Shown piece by piece: positions 23,844 to 35,934 of a DNA stretch of 64,000 nt (its first letter is position 1; each line of letters starts with the position of its first letter). The position numbers and the translations under genes were made by a program. Origin of the DNA: Chamaecrista fasciculata (taxonomy: Eukaryota > Streptophyta > Magnoliopsida > Fabales > Fabaceae); NCBI GenBank assembly GCA_003254925.1, contig QANZ01030731.1, positions 1 through 64,000 on the forward strand, in the 5' to 3' direction. The notes under the pieces were generated by a model. That model had not been told where the DNA came from, made no database searches, and saw only the letters and a program-made list of their open reading frames with translations.

Positions 23844-24232
23844 GTTCAAAGTGAAAATTTGGTCCTATATCTTTTGTTGAGTTTCCAATTTGGTTCTGTA
23901 TCTTTTTTTGTTGCACTTTTGGTTTCATATCTTTGCAAAAGGTTTCAATTTAGTCTCGTATCTTTTTGGTCCCATATCTTTTGGTCAAGTTGCAGAATTG
24001 ATCCCATATCTTTGGAAAAAGATCAACCATTAGTTGATCATTTTGCAAAGATATAAGACAACTTTTGCACCTGACCCAAAAATATAAGATCAATTTTACA
24101 ATTAACCAAAAGATATGAGATTAAATCTACAACAAAAAGAAAGATATGAATCCAAATTGGAAACTGACCCAAAGATATAGGACCAAATTAGAAATTGAGA
24201 AAAAGATATGGGACAAACTTTACACTTTGACC
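23844..24232. mobile_element. Mutator-like hairpin element, 389 bp
   Basis: It is flanked by the 9-bp direct repeat TTTAATTAA (23835-23843 and 24233-24241). The left end GTTCAAAGTGAAAATTTGG is the diverged inverse of the right end. Internal GGTCCCATATCTTTTGGT / ACCAAAAGATATGAG pairs form the arms. No coding. Confidence 0.8.
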
Positions 24233-26020
24233 TTTAATTAATATTTTTAAGGAACCAAAATTATTGTAATAGAATTTTTTTAAGAAACCAAAATTAATAT
24301 TTCAGGGGTTTGCTATTTTCTAAATATCAAATGATTAATCTATTATCATAAACTTCAGTTATTAAAAAAAATAACTGCGCTTATTATTATTTTGTTTTTG
24401 GTATGGGAAAATTTAGGTGAGGGGATGACACCCCAGTCCAGGGTCAGGGCAGGCCTCTAAGCTCAAATAGCACTTACAGAGGTATTTAAAGATAACCCAC
24501 CAAATGAGACATCACCATGAATCAAACCCAAGTCATGCAATTGTCATGGGCGGAAGGTGACCAAGTGAGTCAAGCTTCATTGGCTAACTGCGCTTAGTTT
24601 TGTTTAATTTGTTGTTAAAAATATTAAATAAAATTTAATAAAGAAATCATATGTATTTTTTAAGCTGTGTTGATATAACGCTAAAAAAAATTATAAATAT
24701 ATACGAGAAAATAAAATTTAGTATTAAATCTTAATTAATATTTTTAATAATTTAATTGACTCACATTGTTATCATAATTTTTTATGATTAATTTTATAAT
24801 TTTATATTTTGAATACTAAATTTAGAAATTTTTCATAACTAACGCATTAGTCTATTGGATGATAAAGGAGCATGATGGAAAATATTAAAAACTAGAATTA
24901 ACTAAAGTTTTAGTTTTAAATCTCCTAAGGTGATATATAGTGTATTTTTTGTCTTAATTATATATTTTATTCAAGTCTCAATTATTTGGTTCCTTATCTT
25001 TTTTTTACACTTTTGATCCCATATCTTTTACTCAGGTCTCAATTTAATCTCATATATTTTTTTCTTGCACTTTTAATGTCATATCTTTGACCAGGTTACA
25101 AATGTAGTTTCATATCTTTTGATCAGGTTGGAGAATTAGTCTCATGTTTTTGTAAAAGATTCCACACATTAATGTGGGATTAACGGTGAATTTTTTTTAA
25201 GAAGATATGAGACCAAATCTTCAATCCCAAAAATTTGAAACTAATTTTATATTTGACCAAAAGATATATGATAATACAATAGAAAATACATAACCAAATT
25301 GAAATATGAGTAAAGAATATAAGACCAAAAGTGTACTTTGGTTTGGCCAATCTCCTAATATTACCACTAAATAATAAAGAACTTTGAAATCAAAGTAGCT
25401 AAACTAAAAAGTGAATTATGATACGAATTACAAAGTGTGTGTGTAATATATATACACACTATAAAAAGAGATTGATGAGAGGAGAAGAGGTGATGAAGGA
25501 TAAAATAAGTAAGAAAAGGAAGCAATGTATTAAAATAGAAAAGGTACAATGGATCAAGAAGGGGTTTGCAGATTTTGGTTTAAGGTTTAAAACTTGAAAG
25601 CCAAGCAAGCAAGACAGAAAGAAATTAAAGAAAGAAAGAAAGAAAGAAAGAAAGAAACAGGATTGCGTGAAGCAAACACACACACACACGAGGAAGGATG
25701 GCGAATAATGGTGATTGATGGATGACATACATACATAGTGTTGTGTGTTGTGTCAAGCGAGAGCCACGTGCCACACAACATTCTCTCTCTTTCTCTCTCT
25801 ATAGGCACGTGAGAGTGAGACAGTCAAGTCAGTCACAAGTTGTCTCCTACGAATGGTCTGTTTGGTGGTGGAGTGAATTTTGAAATATTAAGTTTTAGAA
25901 CATGAGTTATTTTTAAGTTGAGTGATGAATTATAATTTGAAGTTAAAAGTTGTTTAGACAATTTGTTATTTAAGTGTAAAATTATTTAAATATATATAAT
26001 AATTGTGGTAATTAAGTAAA
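24233..26020. other. Non-coding stretch with a decayed hairpin and microsatellites
   Basis: At about 24950-25345 is an eroded hairpin of the GGTTCCTTATCTTTT family. At 24415-24590 a non-palindromic block (GGTGAGGGGATGACACCCC) looks like a dispersed repeat. An (AAAG)n array lies at about 25617-25656 and a (CA)n at 25676-25688. No gene recognised. Confidence 0.45.
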
Positions 26021-26245
26021 GGGTAAATTGCAATTTGGTACTCTGTGGTTAGGGGCGGTTCCCCTTTGGTACCCTAAAAGAAAAATTTTTGCATTGTGGT
26101 ACCCCGTGGTTTGCTCCGTTAGCGATTTGGTCCCCTGAGGTTTTTTTCTGTTAGGATTTAACGGAAAATGTACGTTAAAATGTCAAAAATCTCCCAAAAA
26201 GACTTCTCTTATGCGTTTAAGTCCTTTCCCTTTACTAAAAGGGAT

Positions 26246-26426
26246 TGTTGTGAATATTTGTATTAATTAGGATATCAATTAGGAATTGATTGGATAGCAA
26301 TTAGGGATTGATTGTAGCTGAATATTTATTCTCATTTATCTTGTTTCCTAGAATAGATTGAAAACTCTTGTATAAATACCCTATCATTTTCATGAATAAA
26401 ACCAATACAATTTCTCTCACTTATCA
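26246..26426 (+). repeat. 5' LTR of the copia element
   Basis: TGTTGTGAATATT to CTCTCACTTATCA. A TATA box (TATAAATAC) lies at 26371-26379. It matches 30161-30341 over its full length by eye. Confidence 0.92.
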
Positions 26427-26439
26427 TGGTATCAGAGCC
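26427..26439 (+). other. Primer-binding site, initiator-Met type
   Basis: TGGTATCAGAGCC directly follows the 5' LTR; complementary to the 3' end of initiator tRNA-Met, as in most plant copia elements. Confidence 0.9.
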
Positions 26440-26967
26440 TATTGTGATCCTCCACTAGTTTCTCTTTTCTTTCTAGCCATCATTTTCTTTTTTCTCTCTT
26501 CCCACTACTGTGTTTCATTCCAGTAGGGCTTTTTGAGGCTGTGTTTCATTCCAACCATCATTATTTAGGGTTTTGTACGGCTGTGTTTCAATCCAGCCAT
26601 CATTATTTAGGGTTTTCTACGGTTGTGTGTCATTCCAGCCTTCACCTTCATTAGGGTTTTCTACTATCATCACTGCACCACGCTGAAACAGGTCTTTGTC
26701 GGGCTTTTCTTGGAACACGCGCCCCACCACCGTGCTCAGCGGCTTCCGATCGTCAAAACCCACCTTCCGCCGTCGCCGTCCGCCGCCGCACGCGCCTCCA
26801 CGCGCCGCTCGACAGTCTGCCGAAAATCTCACGCGCCGTCGCGTGACGCCGTTTCCGGCACCGGATTCCGCCGTTCTCGACGTCGCCGTGCTCGCCGGCA
26901 TCTTCTGGTCTCATTTCTGGAGTTTGTTTGCCAATATCTCATACTTGTGTTGGTCTCCTCTTTCTTA

Positions 26968-28359
26968 ATGGCGTGTTCATCATCTGTGACTACCTCAATT
27001 GCCCACATTGGTAATGTAACTGCTTGCCTTACTCATTCTCCTGACATTGGTCCTTGGATTCTTGACTCAGGTGCCTCTGAACATATCTCTGGTAATAAAC
27101 ATTTGTTCACCCATATTTCTAATTCCTCTTCTCTTCCTTCCATTACTATAGCCAATAGTTGTAAAACTATTGCTACAGGAATTGGTCAAGCTCAAATTCT
27201 TCCTTCCTTATTTGTTGATTCTGTTCTTTATGTTCCAGAATCTCCCTTCAATCTTATCTCTGTTAGCAAATTAATTCGTTCTCACAATTGTTCTATTACC
27301 TTTGCTAATAATTGTGTTTCTTTCCAGGATCGTAGTACGGGTCGGATGATTGGCATAGGCCGTGAATCAGAAGGATTGTACCATCTTTCACCTGTTACAT
27401 CTCCAGTTGCATGCCCATCCAGTAGTTATCCGTCACTTCTTCACAATCGTCTAGGACATCCAAGCGTTTCTAAACTTCGCCAAATGGATGCCTCTCTTTC
27501 TACCTTGCCTTCCCTCCCGTGTGAGTCGTGTCAATTGGGTAAACACACACGTTCTTCCTTCTTTCGTAATCTCAATAGTCGATCCACCTCACCCTTTCAA
27601 CTTGTTCACTCTGATGTTTGGGGTCCTAGTCGTGTGCCTTCTGTTTTTGGTTTTCAGTACTTCGTAACCTTTATTGATGATTACTCTCGTTGTACATGGT
27701 TGTATTTGATGAAATCTCGTTCTGAGGTTTTTGATATCTTCCAAAGTTTTTGTGCTGAAATCAAAATTCAGTTTAACACTTCTGTTTCTATCTTGCGTTC
27801 TGATAATGCTAAGGAGTATTTGTCTACACCCTTTAAGACCTTTATGACCTCTCAGGGAATTCTACATCAGACATCTTGTCCTTATACCCCACAACAGAAT
27901 GGGATAGCCGAACGTAAGAATCGTCACCTTATTGAAACAGCTCGCACTTTACTTATTCATAATAATGTCCCTACCAAATTTTGGAGTGACGCAGTTCTCA
28001 CTGCATGTTACCTGATCAATCGCATGCCTTCATCAACTTTAAATAATCAAATCCCTCATTCCTTGTTGTTTCCTACTGATCCTCGTTATCATCTTCCTCC
28101 TCGTGTCTTTGGTTGTGTTTGTTTTGTGCATGATCTAACCACAGGAAAAGATAAACTCATGGCCAAATCCATCAAGTGTATTTTTCTCAGCTATGCTCGA
28201 CTCCAAAAGGGCTACCGATGTTATTGTCCAGCAACTCAAAGGTGTTTCACATCTCCTGATGTGACCTTCTTTGAGTCTACTCCATTCTTCGAGTCACCTG
28301 TGTCTTCTAGTCCTCCAGTGACTGAAGTCCTTCCTGTTCTCCCAGAACCTTCACTCTAG
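26968..28359 (+). pseudogene. Copia protease and integrase, ended by an in-frame TAG
   Basis: From the ATG at 26968 (MACSSSVTT) the frame gives an aspartic protease (WILDSGASEH) and the zinc-binding pre-integrase domain (HNRLGHPS with CESCQLGKH). The integrase core follows: its D-D-E residues sit in VHSDVWGP, ILRSDNAKEY and QQNGIAERKNRH. The frame is open further upstream to 26623, but that part is GC-rich leader sequence encoding R/S/P-rich residues unlike gag. A single TAG at 28357-28359 separates this part from the downstream polymerase, which continues in the same frame. The stop looks like a one-base change at a Gln codon, though read-through cannot be excluded. Integrase would insert the cDNA in the nucleus. 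Confidence 0.85.
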
Positions 28360-30153
28360 GAACCACCTAGTCCTCCTCTTCAGACATATCATCGCCGCCC
28401 GCGTCCCAACACCACAGGTCCTCCTTCTGACTCACAACCTTTGTCGGCTCCACTCGTTGCTCCGATCCAACCTCCACCAGAAAGTCCTCCGATTGCCATT
28501 CATAAAGGTATTCGTTCCACTCGTAATCCTCATCCTGTTTATAATTTCTTGAGCTATCATCGTTTGTCTACTCTATATTATGCCTTTGTGTCTTCTTTGG
28601 ACACTGTTTCTATTCCTAAGACTACAGATGAAGCTCTTGCACATCCTGGGTGGAGGCAAGCCATGCTTGATGAGATGTCTGCTTTACATTCCAATGGTAC
28701 ATGGGACTTGGTTTCTCTTCCTCCTGGAAAGTCTCCGGTTGGTTGTCGGTGGGTCTATGCAGTCAAAGTTGGTCCAGATGGAAAGGTTGAACGACTCAAA
28801 GCTCGTTTGGTAGCCAAGGGATACACCCAAATCTTTGGCTTGGACTATGGTGATACTTTCTCTCCAGTTGCCAAAATTGCTTCGGTTCGTGTCTTCTTAT
28901 CAATTGCGACTATTCGTCACTGGCCACTTTATCAGCTTGACATTAAGAATGCCTTCCTTCATGGTGAACTAGAAGAAGAAGTCTATATGGAGCAACCACC
29001 TGGATTTGTTGCTCAAGGGGAGTATGGGAAAGTATGCCGACTTCGCCGCTCTCTTTACGGTCTCAAACAATCCCCAAGAGCTTGGTTTGGCCGATTCAGT
29101 TCTGTATTTCAAGATTTTGGGATGACTCGCAGTGAGGCGGATCACACAGTCTTCTTTCGCCATACTGCAAATGGCAAGTGCATTTACATGGTCGTATATG
29201 TGGATGACATTGTTATCACAGGCGATGATGATGAAGGTATTGCCCAACTCAAACAACATCTGTGTAACCACTTCCAAACTAAAGATTTGGGAAAGCTCAA
29301 GTATTTTCTGGGAATTGAGGTTGCCCAATCAAGTACTGGTGTGGCCATTTCACAACGGAAGTATGCACTTGACTTGTTAGAAGAGGCTGGCATGATGAAT
29401 TGCAAACCAATTGAAACTCCAATGGATCCGAATGTTAGACTCTATCCAGGACAGGGGGAGCTGATAAACAATCCTGAAAGATATCGAAGACTTGTGGGAA
29501 AACTGAATTATCTCACTATCACTCGTCCAAACATATCGTTTGCTGTGAGTGTAGTCAGTCAGTTTCTACAATCACCATGTGATAGTCATTGGGATGCGGT
29601 TGTTCGGATTCTTCGCTACATTAAAGGAGCGCCAGGACAGGGATTATTATATGAGAATAAAGGAAACTCCCAAATTGTTGCCTTTTCAGATGCTGATTGG
29701 GCTGGTTCACCAGATGATAGGCGATCCACATCTGGATATTGCGTTTTAATTGGGGGTAACCTAGTCTCTTGGAAAAGTAAGAAACAAAATGTGGTTTCAA
29801 GGTCTAGTGTAGAAGCTGAGTATCGGGCTATGGCTTTAGCAACTTGTGAATTAGTATGGTTGAAACAACTTCTTCATGAGATGAAATTTGGAGACATACA
29901 CAAAATGGAGCTGGTATGTGATAACCAAGCAGCTATGCACATTGCCTCAAATCCAGTGTTTCATGAAAGGACCAAACACATTGAAATTGATTGTCACTTT
30001 ATTAGAGAGAAGATTCAGTCCGGATGCCTTGCTACTCGGTTTGTTAATTCAAATGATCAGCTGGCAGATATTCTCACTAAATCTCTCAGAGTTCCTCGAA
30101 TTAAATATCTATGTGGCAAGCTTGGTGCCTATGACATATATGCTCCAGCTTGA
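28360..30153 (+). pseudogene. Copia reverse transcriptase and RNase H
   Basis: This continues the same frame after the TAG at 28357. A proline-rich linker leads to the polymerase start (HPGWRQAMLDEMSALHSNGTW), then WVYAVKVGPDGKVERLKARL, QLDIKNAFLHGELEEEVYM and the catalytic YVDDIVITGDD. RNase H follows (AFSDADWAGSPDDRRSTSGY, SSVEAEYRAMA, DNQAAMHIASNP, ERTKHIEIDCHF) and ends at the TGA at 30151-30153, inside the polypurine tract. All key motifs are intact and no frameshift is seen. It has no start of its own, so expression needs suppression of the upstream TAG; otherwise it is part of a broken polyprotein. Confidence 0.88.
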
Positions 30154-30160
30154 GGGGGAG

Positions 30161-30341
30161 TGTTGTGAATATTTGTATTAATTAGGATATCAATTAGGAA
30201 TTGATTGGATAGCAATTAGGGATTGATTGTAGCTGAATATTTATTCTCATTTATCTTGTTTCCTAGAATAGATTGAAAACTCTTGTATAAATACCCTATC
30301 ATTTTCATGAATAAAACCAATACAATTTCTCTCACTTATCA
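30161..30341 (+). repeat. 3' LTR of the copia element
   Basis: It is identical by eye to 26246-26426 and followed by the GGGAT target duplication. The GAGGGGGAG polypurine tract is at 30152-30160. Confidence 0.92.
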
Positions 30342-30346
30342 GGGAT

Positions 30347-32086
30347 CAAAACATAAAGAATTAATTATAAAAGGGTCTTTAGAATTCTAATATTATAGAT
30401 TTTTCTCCTTTTCATAAGATTTCTTTTGAATAGGTCCTGATTTAATTACACTATAATTCCAAAAGTTTATGATCTTTATCAAAATAGTCCTTAGAACCTC
30501 AAAAGACAAATGAGCATTTATGATTTATCAAAAAAAATCCCTATATTCAACTACAATTTTCATTCAAGTACACTCCAAACAAATCGAAACTCCCAAATTT
30601 TTCCAAAATCAATCCCTACAAATTAAAAGCGAGTAAATTAACTTTCTGGTCCCTGAATTTTGGACGCGGTGACAGATTAGCCCATTGACCCATCTTTATT
30701 CTATTATTCTCAATTCCCCCTCTTTTTCCTCATCTTCATTCATTTTAGTCTCAAATCTTCAAAATAAAATTGTAAAATGTCCCAAAACTCTTCCAAACAT
30801 TTCAATTTAGTCCTTAAAAAATATTTAAAACCCTAAACCCTAAATCCTAAAACCCCAAACCCTAAAAACCAAAACTTAAACCCTAAACCCCTACACTGAT
30901 TTTTTTTTTTAAAAAAACTGATTTTCCTAAAACCAATATTTTCATTTTCATCTTCATCTTCATCTTCATTTTCATTTTCATCTTCATCTTCATCTTCATC
31001 GGGAGTGGATCCTCTACCATACTTTTCACCATGCTGTCTCTGCTGTCAAACAATATGAACCATTGATCAAATCAGACGGTTCATTCTATGCCATGTATTC
31101 CATACTATTTTCCTATGTTTTGCACCAGATTTTTTTCAGTCAATTAGCAACTTTCTCCCCAATTTCTCTTCTCTCCGTCGCCACCATCATCGTTCTCCAT
31201 TTTCTCTATTTGATACCAACTTCAATCAGAGGCTTTTGCTCTTCGTTCTTATCAATTCACCAATGTTTGGGATCGACGGAGTCAGGGACAACAATTGTTT
31301 GCGCCATTAGAGACGATCAGATGGCAGAACGCGGAACGTCGACAATGACGATGGAGAAATCGTCCGGGATGGGCGGAAGCAGAAGTTTCGTGTTTTTCAT
31401 CTTCACCAATTGCGTCGTCGTTCATCTTCTTCGCTCTCTTGAGATTCGTTGTCGTCGTCTAGATCCTCTTCGGGGAAAATGGTGTTGTGTTGATCGGGAA
31501 AAAAGGGAGAAGGAGGGGGCGACAGAGAGAGGAGAAAATGGGATTGGAAAAATTACTGAGGTTGATTTGATGAAAATCGAAAATGGTGTTGTGTTGATCG
31601 GAAAAAATGGAGCGACGGGGTTGAGTGATGGATTTCCTTAGGAGATGCCACGCAGAGATGTTGGTGGTGGCGAAGACGTTGAAGTGTTGAAGTGTTGGCG
31701 TTGAAGTGTGGCGGCGGCGATCACGTAGAGATGGATGGTGACGGTGGTTGAAGTTTGGCGGCGGAGATCACACAGAGATGGATGATGATGGTGGTGGTTT
31801 AGGTTTTAGAGGGGTGTTTTGGGGATTTAACATGACATGAAAATTAAAAATAATATATATTTTTAAAGACTTTAGGGTTTAGAGTTTTAGGATTTAAGAT
31901 TTTAGAGTTTAGAGTTTTGGGTTTGGGGTTTTATGGATTAGGGTTTAGGTTTTAAATATTTTTTAAGGACTAAATTGAAATGTTTGGAAGAGTTTTGGGA
32001 CACTTTACAATTTTATTTTGAAGATTTGGGACTAAAATGAATGAAGATGAGGAAAAAGAGGGGGAATTGAGAATAATGGAATAAAG
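30347..32086. other. Interior of the large inverted-repeat element
   Basis: It holds telomere-like CCCTAAA phrases (30830-30895) and their inverse (31870-31950), a (CTTCAT)n-type tract at 30945-31000, and a GC-richer core at 31150-31800. The core is open on the plus strand from 31063 to 31641 with no recognised domain. Inverted repeats around 30700-30830 and 31950-32086 frame the core. It may be captured host sequence; no family is recognised. Confidence 0.4.
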
Positions 32087-34269
32087 TGTTGGGAAATCAC
32101 AGAGGGAGCACAGCGGAAGGAAAAATTAAAAATTAAAACAAACTTAAATATGCTAACTCTGTGATTCCTTCCAGGATCCACTAACTATGTTTATACCAGG
32201 AAAGTAAAGATGTTTACCTATTTTCAATTGATGTCTTATCGTCTTTGCGAATTTGAGAAGTCCACTGCGAGTGTCCTTCCTCTACCGGTGATCCACACGA
32301 GCAGTTTGGCAGATGTCTAGGTGCTAGCCTCCTTCACTTCTTCCCAAGTGAATACGGGAACTCTATCTATGATTCTTGAATAATCAAGAACTGTTCTTGA
32401 TTATCAAGATTGATTGGGAAGTACTAATATTATCAGGTGCAGGTCCAATTCTCTTTCTTCAAGAAAATCGACTCACTCTCATAATATTAGGACTAGGCGA
32501 TTTTTCACTCTCTATAGATGCTCTAGGCGAAATTCTTGGTCTGACCAAGAATTGATCTGTGTTGTGAGTTATCTCTGAGATAGGCGCCTAGTGCCTCTAT
32601 TTATAGTGTTCTCATTCCTAGTTTTAGGGAATCCTAATCCAATTAGGATATCTCTAAGATATGGGATATCTTTTAGATATCTCAAAATATCTTTTGATTT
32701 ATAATATTAAACTTAATATTATAATTCAAAAATAAAGGCCCAAATTCGAATTTGACCTATCCTAGATCAAATCTTGGATCAAATCTTGATTTGCTCAAAT
32801 CCTATTGGTTGGAATGAGTCATGAGATTTTGATTTTATAATTTAAATATTACTTTAATAATTAAATATAAAAATCGACTTTAGCCTAGACCCAAACTCTA
32901 AAATGCAAGATCAAATCTTCCATCCCAAGAAAGGGGGTAGGCGAAATTCTCATGGAGTTTTTGGAGGAATTTTATAACAACCCAAACTCCTTAGGTAGTT
33001 ATAACTAATTCCTAACAATTTTGAATAAAAGAATTACCTTAATATCTTTTAATTCAAATCCTATATCTTTTCCAAAAGATATTTATCTTATCTTTATTTA
33101 ATTAATAAAAACAATTTCTATTAATAAAAACAAAGATAATGAGGCGCCACCCTCATCCTTTTATTTCCCAATTTTAGTGAATTTAATAAATCAATAATTC
33201 CCTAATTTTTAGGAAACTTATTTAATTTATTTATTCACTAATATTTTAATTGTAAAACTATTTAACAATTAATTTAAATTTAAATTTGTCCAACAAATTT
33301 AAAACCTCAATCATAGATATTTATTTAAGACAAGATTTAATGTCCTAAGACATTTAACTATGTCCTAAATTGTGTCACCTAAGTGACTCACGAATTAACC
33401 CTAATTCGTGTCCCAAAAATTAGCATCTTGATCCTGCTCATGTGTGACCCAGCAGGCCTCACGTGAAGTTGGCAGCAAATCATCTTATGACTCACAAGTC
33501 GTGAGCGGACTCTAGCAAGCCATCACGACTACCCAAAACACGGGAGTTATCGCTTTAACGTTTTAACGATTTAACCTAAATACCACCTTGTCATAATTCC
33601 TATTGTCTCACGATATTTTGGTCATGGATCAGGCACGGGAATGTCATCCAAAATCCAAACCACAACTTTCTCGATTTCCTGAGTTAGTCCCAATTCCCAG
33701 CGTGGCCACGCATTTCTTGGACAGACTCATCGAGGGCGCCAGTTAAATATCTCTCATCTTAATGAGGGACAAAATCCCATCTTGGTCAACCACATTCCTT
33801 TGCACGGTAATCAACCAAACCCGTACCTAGCCTGTATGGCTACCCTGCTACGGGTAACGTTGGACTAGGCCAAAGTTTGACAACTACAATGCCGGAATAG
33901 TCAAGACCTCAGGTCTAAGGCTATCGTGACAGGTGTACAGGAGAGGCTCGCTTATGACTAAACCCATGCAGGACTCTCCGGGTCGGTCCAGCAACTTGTA
34001 ACCCTTACATAATTGCACCATGACTCTCGAGAAGCATCTAGTGCATGTATCTCTATACACCGAGGTCATGCTGGTCTTAGTTCATTTACGTTCCCACGTG
34101 AATGATCGACCAGGGACAGTTTTAGATTAATTATCATATAATTAATCAAGGATTGTTATCATAGTAAACACGCTAATAATATGATAACCATTAATTTATC
34201 TTCATAAATTAATTAATATGTTCAAAACATATTTATAAAATGATTGGCCCTAGGGCACAATCTCCAACA
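32087..34269 (-). repeat. Solo copia LTR, 2183 bp
   Basis: A complete LTR stands alone between 5-bp direct repeats TAAAG (32082-32086 and 34270-34274). On the minus strand it begins TGTTGGAGATTGTGCCC and ends GATTTCCCAACA. It is a close relative of 37281-39495 and of the fragment at 42828-43244. The interior was presumably lost by LTR-LTR recombination. It sits inside the large inverted-repeat element. Confidence 0.9.
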
Positions 34270-34935
34270 TAAAGATGGGTCAATGGCCTAATTGTTCAAC
34301 TCAGACTTTTTTTTAGAGTTTAGGGTTTGAGGTTTTAGGGTTTAGGGTTTGAGGTTTTAGAGTTTAGAGTTTAGGGTTTGGAGTTTTAGAATTTTTGGAA
34401 GAGTTTTGAGACACTTTATAATTTTATTTTGAGGATTTGCGAGGCTACAATAAATGAAAATGATGAAAAAGAGGAGGAATTGAGAATAATGGAATAAAAA
34501 TGGATCAGGGACCAATAAATGCAATGAGAAAATTCTGATGTGTCGCTATTGGGATCATAAACTTTTGGGATTAAAGTGTAATTAAATCAGAACCTATTTT
34601 GATAAAGATCATAAACTTTTGGGATTAAAGTGTAATTAAATCAGGACCTATTCAAAAGAAATCTTATGAAAAGGAGAAAAATCTATAATAATAGAATTCT
34701 AAAGACCCTTTTATAATTAATTCTTTATGTTTTGATCCCTTTTAGTAAAGGGTTTGACTTAAACGCATAAGAGAAGACTTTTTGGGAGATTTTTGACATT
34801 TTAACGTACATTTGCCGTTAAATCCTAACAGAAAAAAACCTCAGGGGACCAAATCGCTAACGGAGCAAACCACGGGGTACCACAATGCAAACATTTTTCT
34901 TTCAGGGTACCACAATGCAAACATATAGGTATATT

Positions 34936-35073
34936 ATGTTTGAGATTGCTCACCCTTCTTTCATCTTTGATGTAGATACAAATACACATTATGGTGATGG
35001 AGTAAAAGAAGCTTTCTACTTCAATGACAGTAAGGATGTTTCTTATATCTTCTGGAGTTGGTTAGAGTTCTGA
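34936..35073 (+). pseudogene. Histone deacetylase-like exon fragment
   Basis: The frame reads FDVDTNTHYGDGVKEAFYF, which resembles the conserved class I (RPD3/HDA1) deacetylase segment with its D-x-D-x-H-H-G-D-G-V core followed by EAFY. The second metal-binding Asp of the motif is replaced by Asn and the second His by Tyr. Similarity fades after about 35045 and a stop follows at 35071. Only this short exon-like piece is present, directly beside the truncated right arm of the large inverted-repeat element, so it is a relic or captured fragment. The family match rests on one motif. Confidence 0.5.
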
Positions 35074-35657
35074 ACTTTTATATTAATATAAAGATAGAGA
35101 TAGAAAAGGATGGAGGCACAAACATAAGGACCGATAAGCATGGTCGGATAGGCAAGTTTGGGAAGGAAGTATTTGATGTTTTAGATGGAGTTGTTGTGCG
35201 AGTGAGGCATTTTCTGGAAGGTTGGATTGCCATGTTTGGAAGAAAGGTGGACCCACAAAATTTGGTGGACGGAGCATGAGATAGATGCGGCCAACGTTGT
35301 GAGCTTGAGATGGGAAAATTGAGAAATTTTAAGTTAAAGTCGAATTTTAAATTGTGATAACTCAATGACCCGTGAATGATTTTTGCAATATGAGTAATCG
35401 TTTTTATACTATTTTTCGAGATCTACACGATGCAAGTGACAAAATTGAGTTTTGGGGTAGTACGGAGACCAAAGGTAGGATATATTAGGTCCAAACTTTA
35501 AAAGGACATATCGGGAGCTACGTAATTCGGAATTAGGCATATTTCGGATGAATTTTGGGTAACTTTTGGAGACGGGTACACCCCAAACACCGTAGGGGTT
35601 TGGCCGCCTCCGTTTCGTCAAAAAACGTCGTTTGCTTGCTTAAAATGGCCATTTTTT
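35074..35657. other. Non-coding stretch of unknown nature
   Basis: Short open frames exist on both strands (for example 35058-35279 plus), but none shows a recognisable domain. A GC-richer part at 35400-35640 resembles LTR sequence. A single N interrupts at 35658. Confidence 0.35.
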
Positions 35658-35806
35658 NTTATGGGACCAAAATGAAACCTTTGTCATAGTTATGGGACCA
35701 AAAGTGCACTTAAGCCAAAAATAAATTAGGAATGTTTTATTTATCCAGTCATCTTGCCATATATTCAATTCTAACAAAAAATTGACACATCAGCATTGGT
35801 CAAAAT

Positions 35807-35922
35807 TGGGGGCATAATTGAAACTAACGTTTCATATTGAGGGCACAACTGACACAAATGAAACGTTAGGGGCATAACTGAAAATCACCGCAAACGTTAG
35901 GGGACAAAAGGGTCTTTTGCCT
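35807..35922. mobile_element. Right arm of a Mutator-like hairpin element
   Basis: GGGGGCATAATTGAAACTAA through CACCGCAAACGTTAGGGG and TTTTGCC matches the right arm of the complete element at 54360-54921. The left arm is missing; an N lies about 150 bp to the left. Confidence 0.6.
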
Positions 35923-35934
35923 ATAATAAATTAA

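Larger units (their letters stand above)
26246..30341 (+). mobile_element. Young Ty1/copia element with identical LTRs and no recognisable gag
   Basis: The LTRs 26246-26426 and 30161-30341 are both 181 bp and, by eye, identical. The target duplication GGGAT is intact (26241-26245 and 30342-30346). An initiator-Met primer site (TGGTATCAGAGCC) abuts the left LTR and a GAGGGGGAG polypurine tract abuts the right. Between them lie protease, integrase, reverse transcriptase and RNase H in one frame, broken by one TAG. The gag domain expected between leader and protease is not there. The element therefore transposed very recently, probably helped in trans. Confidence 0.92.
26021..34912. mobile_element. 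Large inverted-repeat (Mutator-like) element with nested retroelements
   Basis: The left arm (26021-26245 continuing at 30342-30480) starts GGGTAAATTGCAATTTGG. Its inverse lies at about 34590-34912, for example GTGGTTTGCTCCGTTAGC facing GCTAACGGAGCAAACCAC. Further inverted blocks (30700-30830 against 31950-32086 and 34380-34500) lie inside. The arms were interrupted by a copia element (26246-30341) and a solo LTR (32087-34269); without them about 2.6 kb remains. The last 50 or so bases of the right arm are missing, so no target duplication can be read. No transposase is seen. Confidence 0.65.

Noticed and set aside
26617..26901. Arginine-rich frames in the copia leader on both strands
   Set aside because: GC-rich leader sequence without a gag or other domain; open on several frames because of composition.
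28969..29405. Minus-strand frames inside the copia polymerase
   Set aside because: Antisense shadows of the reverse transcriptase.
30830..30895. CCCTAAA phrases as an interstitial telomere
   Set aside because: Irregular units (CCCTAAATCCTAAAACCCC) mirrored at 31870-31950, so they belong to the inverted repeats of a transposon.
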